A stretch of DNA of 7,327 bases, taken from Campylobacteraceae bacterium (GTDB lineage: Bacteria; Campylobacterota; Campylobacteria; Campylobacterales; Sulfurovaceae). Under the pieces are notes generated by a model. The model had not been told where the DNA came from and ran no database searches. It saw only the letters and a list, made by a program, of their open reading frames with translations. Numbering within the stretch: position 1 is the stretch's first letter; each line of letters starts with the position of its first letter. Position numbers and translations under genes: made by a program. Positions 5,343 through 7,327 of this stretch are shown in pieces. The DNA lies in contig JALWMN010000044.1 of NCBI GenBank assembly GCA_027083895.1, positions 1 to 7,327 on the forward strand, read 5' to 3'.

Positions 5343-7327
5343 AAAGAGTTAAAATTAAAAATAGAAGAGTTACTAGAGAAGAATGCACCAGACTTTGAGA
5401 TTGCAAAACTTATTAAAGAGGATCTAAAAGAGTACTATGCAACACTCCCTGATATCTTTAAAGAAAGTAGTGGTAAAGATTTTTTAGTCAAGCATACAAG
5501 AAAGATAGATAATACCATTAAACTTATCTATAAAGTTGCCACAAGAGCTATGTTTGGAGAGTTTTTCCCAACAAAAAATGCTATTCCTATCACCATTGTA
5601 GCCCTAGGAAGTTATGGTAGAGAGCAACTTAGCCCAAAATCGGATATCGATATTATGTTTGTCTACAAAGAGCTACCTGCTTACAACACAAAAGCACTTA
5701 TAGAGAAAATGTTCTATCTGCTCATAGATACAGGCTTAAAGTTAGGACACAGGGTTCACGAAATTGGCGAACTTGAAGAGGTTGCAAAAAGTGACATTAC
5801 CATTAAAACAGCTCTGCTTGAGTCAAGATTTATTGATGGCTCTAAATATCTTTGGTTCGATATCGAAAATGCCTTGCAACATATACGAAACACCAATCAA
5901 AAAGAGTTTATTTTAGCTAAAATTCAGGAAAGACGAGAGAATAGAGCAAAATACCCCCTTATGATGGAACCTAATCTAAAAGAGGGTGTTGGTGGTTTTC
6001 GAGATGCAAATTTAGTCTATTGGATTGGTAAACTACTCTATAATGTACCTAAGATTAAAGAGCTTCCAAACTCAATTGTAGATGAGAGAGATTATATAAA
6101 GTTTCGAATCGCTTTAGAGTTTCTCTTTAAAGTAAGATCTGCTTTGCATTTAGTCGTCGAAAAAAAAACAGACCAGTTAAGATTAGAGTATATTCCTGAA
6201 GTTGCTGCTATGCTAGGATATAAGATGACTCCCAACTCCCATTTAGTTTTTGCTAAAAGAGTAAATAAATCTTTAAGAGTTATATGGCTCTACTCTCGTA
6301 TATGGATGGATGCCCTTGCAAGCAAGCTAGTACCTATCTATAAAGACTACTTAAAACCACCTAAAAGTTTTAAAAACTCAAAAGAGGCATTACAATTTTT
6401 ATTAGAACATGGCAACCACAAATTCTATTCACATCCTAAATTAAATTTAGAACTTCTCCACACTAAAAGAGATAGTGATTTAAAGGATTTAAATAACCAA
6501 ATAATCGATATTTTCAAAGCAAAACATACAAGTTCGATACTAACAGCCCTTTCAGAAGCTAATAGACTTGGAACTTATATACAACCAATTAAAAAGGTCG
6601 AGGCGTGGCCACAATTTGATGGCTACCATAAATACCCTGTAGATACCCACTTAATTAAGTGTGTTGAGGCATTAGAGGAGATAAAAAGTCCTCACATTAA
6701 AGAGCTTTATGATAATTTACCAGAAGATAAGCAATTAATTTTAAAACTTGCGACATTCTTACACGACGCAGGAAAAGGACGCCCAACAGACCACCATCAA
6801 GTAGGAGCCTCACTCTTTAAAGTCTATACAAAAAATCTTGGTTTAAAGAGTGAAGATATTGAGCTTGGAGCAAAGCTCGTCCTCTACCACAATATGCTTA
6901 GTCAAACTGCACAAAAAGAGGATATCTACAATCCAAAAGTAATCTCACAATTTACTGCTCTCTTCCCGAATAAACTAGAGTTAGATATGATTCTTATCTT
7001 AACCTATGCAGATACCAATGGAGTTGGCAGTAATATCTATAACGAATTTACAGCGAGACTCTTTATGACTCTCTATAACCATGCACTTGAATTTCTAAAA
7101 CATCAAGAGTTTTTAGATGAGATGGGTAAAAGAGTCAAAAGAGTTGAAGCACTCAAACGATCAGAGCAGTTTAAAACACTCCCAAAAAGTCTCCAAAAAA
7201 AGATTCTAAATATCGAATCAAACCTGCCCTTTATCAGATACAGCACTGCAAGAATTATAGAAATTGCAAAAAGAGCTGCCCAAATTGAAGAGTATGAGTT
7301 TGAAATTACTAACAATAAGTTTTTAAC
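5340..7327 (+). CDS. glnD: PII uridylyltransferase / uridylyl-removing enzyme, C-terminus off right edge
   Basis: GlnD senses glutamine and adds UMP to, or removes it from, PII proteins (GlnB/GlnK), so controlling glutamine synthetase and nitrogen assimilation. From the TTG at 5340 the frame is open for 662 codons to the window end. The nucleotidyltransferase domain shows GSYGREQLSPKSDIDIMF (90-107), with metal-binding Asp102 and Asp104. It is followed by the GlnD-specific PNLKEGVGGFRDANLVYWI. The HD domain (uridylyl-removing) shows FDGYHKYPVDTHLIKCVEAL with His437, then FLHDAGKGRPTDHH with His475 and Asp476. The protein should end in two ACT domains that bind glutamine, but these are outside the window. 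All visible catalytic motifs are intact. The gene is divergent from mqnE. glnD is not expected in Helicobacter-like reduced genomes, so its presence suggests a free-living relative. Confidence 0.95.
   Translation, partial: MKELKLKIEELLEKNAPDFEIAKLIKEDLKEYYATLPDIFKESSGKDFLVKHTRKIDNTIKLIYKVATRAMFGEFFPTKNAIPITIVALGSYGREQLSPKSDIDIMFVYKELPAYNTKALIEKMFYLLIDTGLKLGHRVHEIGELEEVAKSDITIKTALLESRFIDGSKYLWFDIENALQHIRNTNQKEFILAKIQERRENRAKYPLMMEPNLKEGVGGFRDANLVYWIGKLLYNVPKIKELPNSIVDERDYIKFRIALEFLFKVRSALHLVVEKKTDQLRLEYIPEVAAMLGYKMTPNSHLVFAKRVNKSLRVIWLYSRIWMDALASKLVPIYKDYLKPPKSFKNSKEALQFLLEHGNHKFYSHPKLNLELLHTKRDSDLKDLNNQIIDIFKAKHTSSILTALSEANRLGTYIQPIKKVEAWPQFDGYHKYPVDTHLIKCVEALEEIKSPHIKELYDNLPEDKQLILKLATFLHDAGKGRPTDHHQVGASLFKVYTKNLGLKSEDIELGAKLVLYHNMLSQTAQKEDIYNPKVISQFTALFPNKLELDMILILTYADTNGVGSNIYNEFTARLFMTLYNHALEFLKHQEFLDEMGKRVKRVEALKRSEQFKTLPKSLQKKILNIESNLPFIRYSTARIIEIAKRAAQIEEYEFEITNNKFL

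Noticed and set aside
7103..7315. 70-codon minus-strand ORF with a membrane-like segment
   Set aside because: It lies opposite the glnD frame, which continues open and GlnD-like through this stretch.

Overview
This window looks like a chromosomal core region of a free-living member of the Campylobacterota (former Epsilonproteobacteria; Sulfurimonas, Sulfurovum or a relative would fit). The evidence is a moderately A/T-rich sequence, TATAAT-type -10 boxes without clear -35 boxes, a futalosine-pathway menaquinone gene, and accB-accC, dcd and gltX proteins that read like those of Helicobacter and Campylobacter. A glnD gene argues for a free-living nitrogen-regulated lineage rather than a host-restricted one. 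The taxonomic call is inference from protein resemblance; no search was run.

Layout. On the minus strand, accB (biotin carrier protein) and accC (biotin carboxylase) are separated by one base. They are followed, after a 152-base spacer, by the start of gltX (glutamyl-tRNA synthetase), which runs off the left edge. Divergent from accB on the plus strand is dcd (dCTP deaminase), then a monocistronic-looking gene for a BON-LysM protein of the Kbp/YgaU type, ending in a strong hairpin. On the minus strand follow mqnE (aminofutalosine synthase) and, three bases downstream of it, a small gene for a protein that looks like a free-standing EF-Tu domain 2. Divergent from mqnE on the plus strand is glnD (PII uridylyltransferase), starting at TTG and running off the right edge after 662 codons.

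Functionally these are housekeeping genes: the first step of fatty-acid synthesis (accBC), tRNA charging (gltX), dUTP supply for thymidylate (dcd), envelope or potassium-linked stress (kbp-like), menaquinone synthesis (mqnE) and nitrogen signalling (glnD). They do not form one pathway.

The less ordinary material is of three kinds. First, the EF-Tu-domain-2-like protein lacks any GTPase domain and is markedly more A/T-rich than its neighbours. Second, two intergenic elements, one after accC and one after dcd, are each built of imperfect 7-base tandem units in inverted arms, and each abuts a stop codon. Third, both divergent gene pairs (accB/dcd and mqnE/glnD) have -10 boxes that overlap on the two strands. 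No RNA genes, CRISPR array, insertion sequence or phage gene was recognised. No gap of 300 bases or more lacks a gene.
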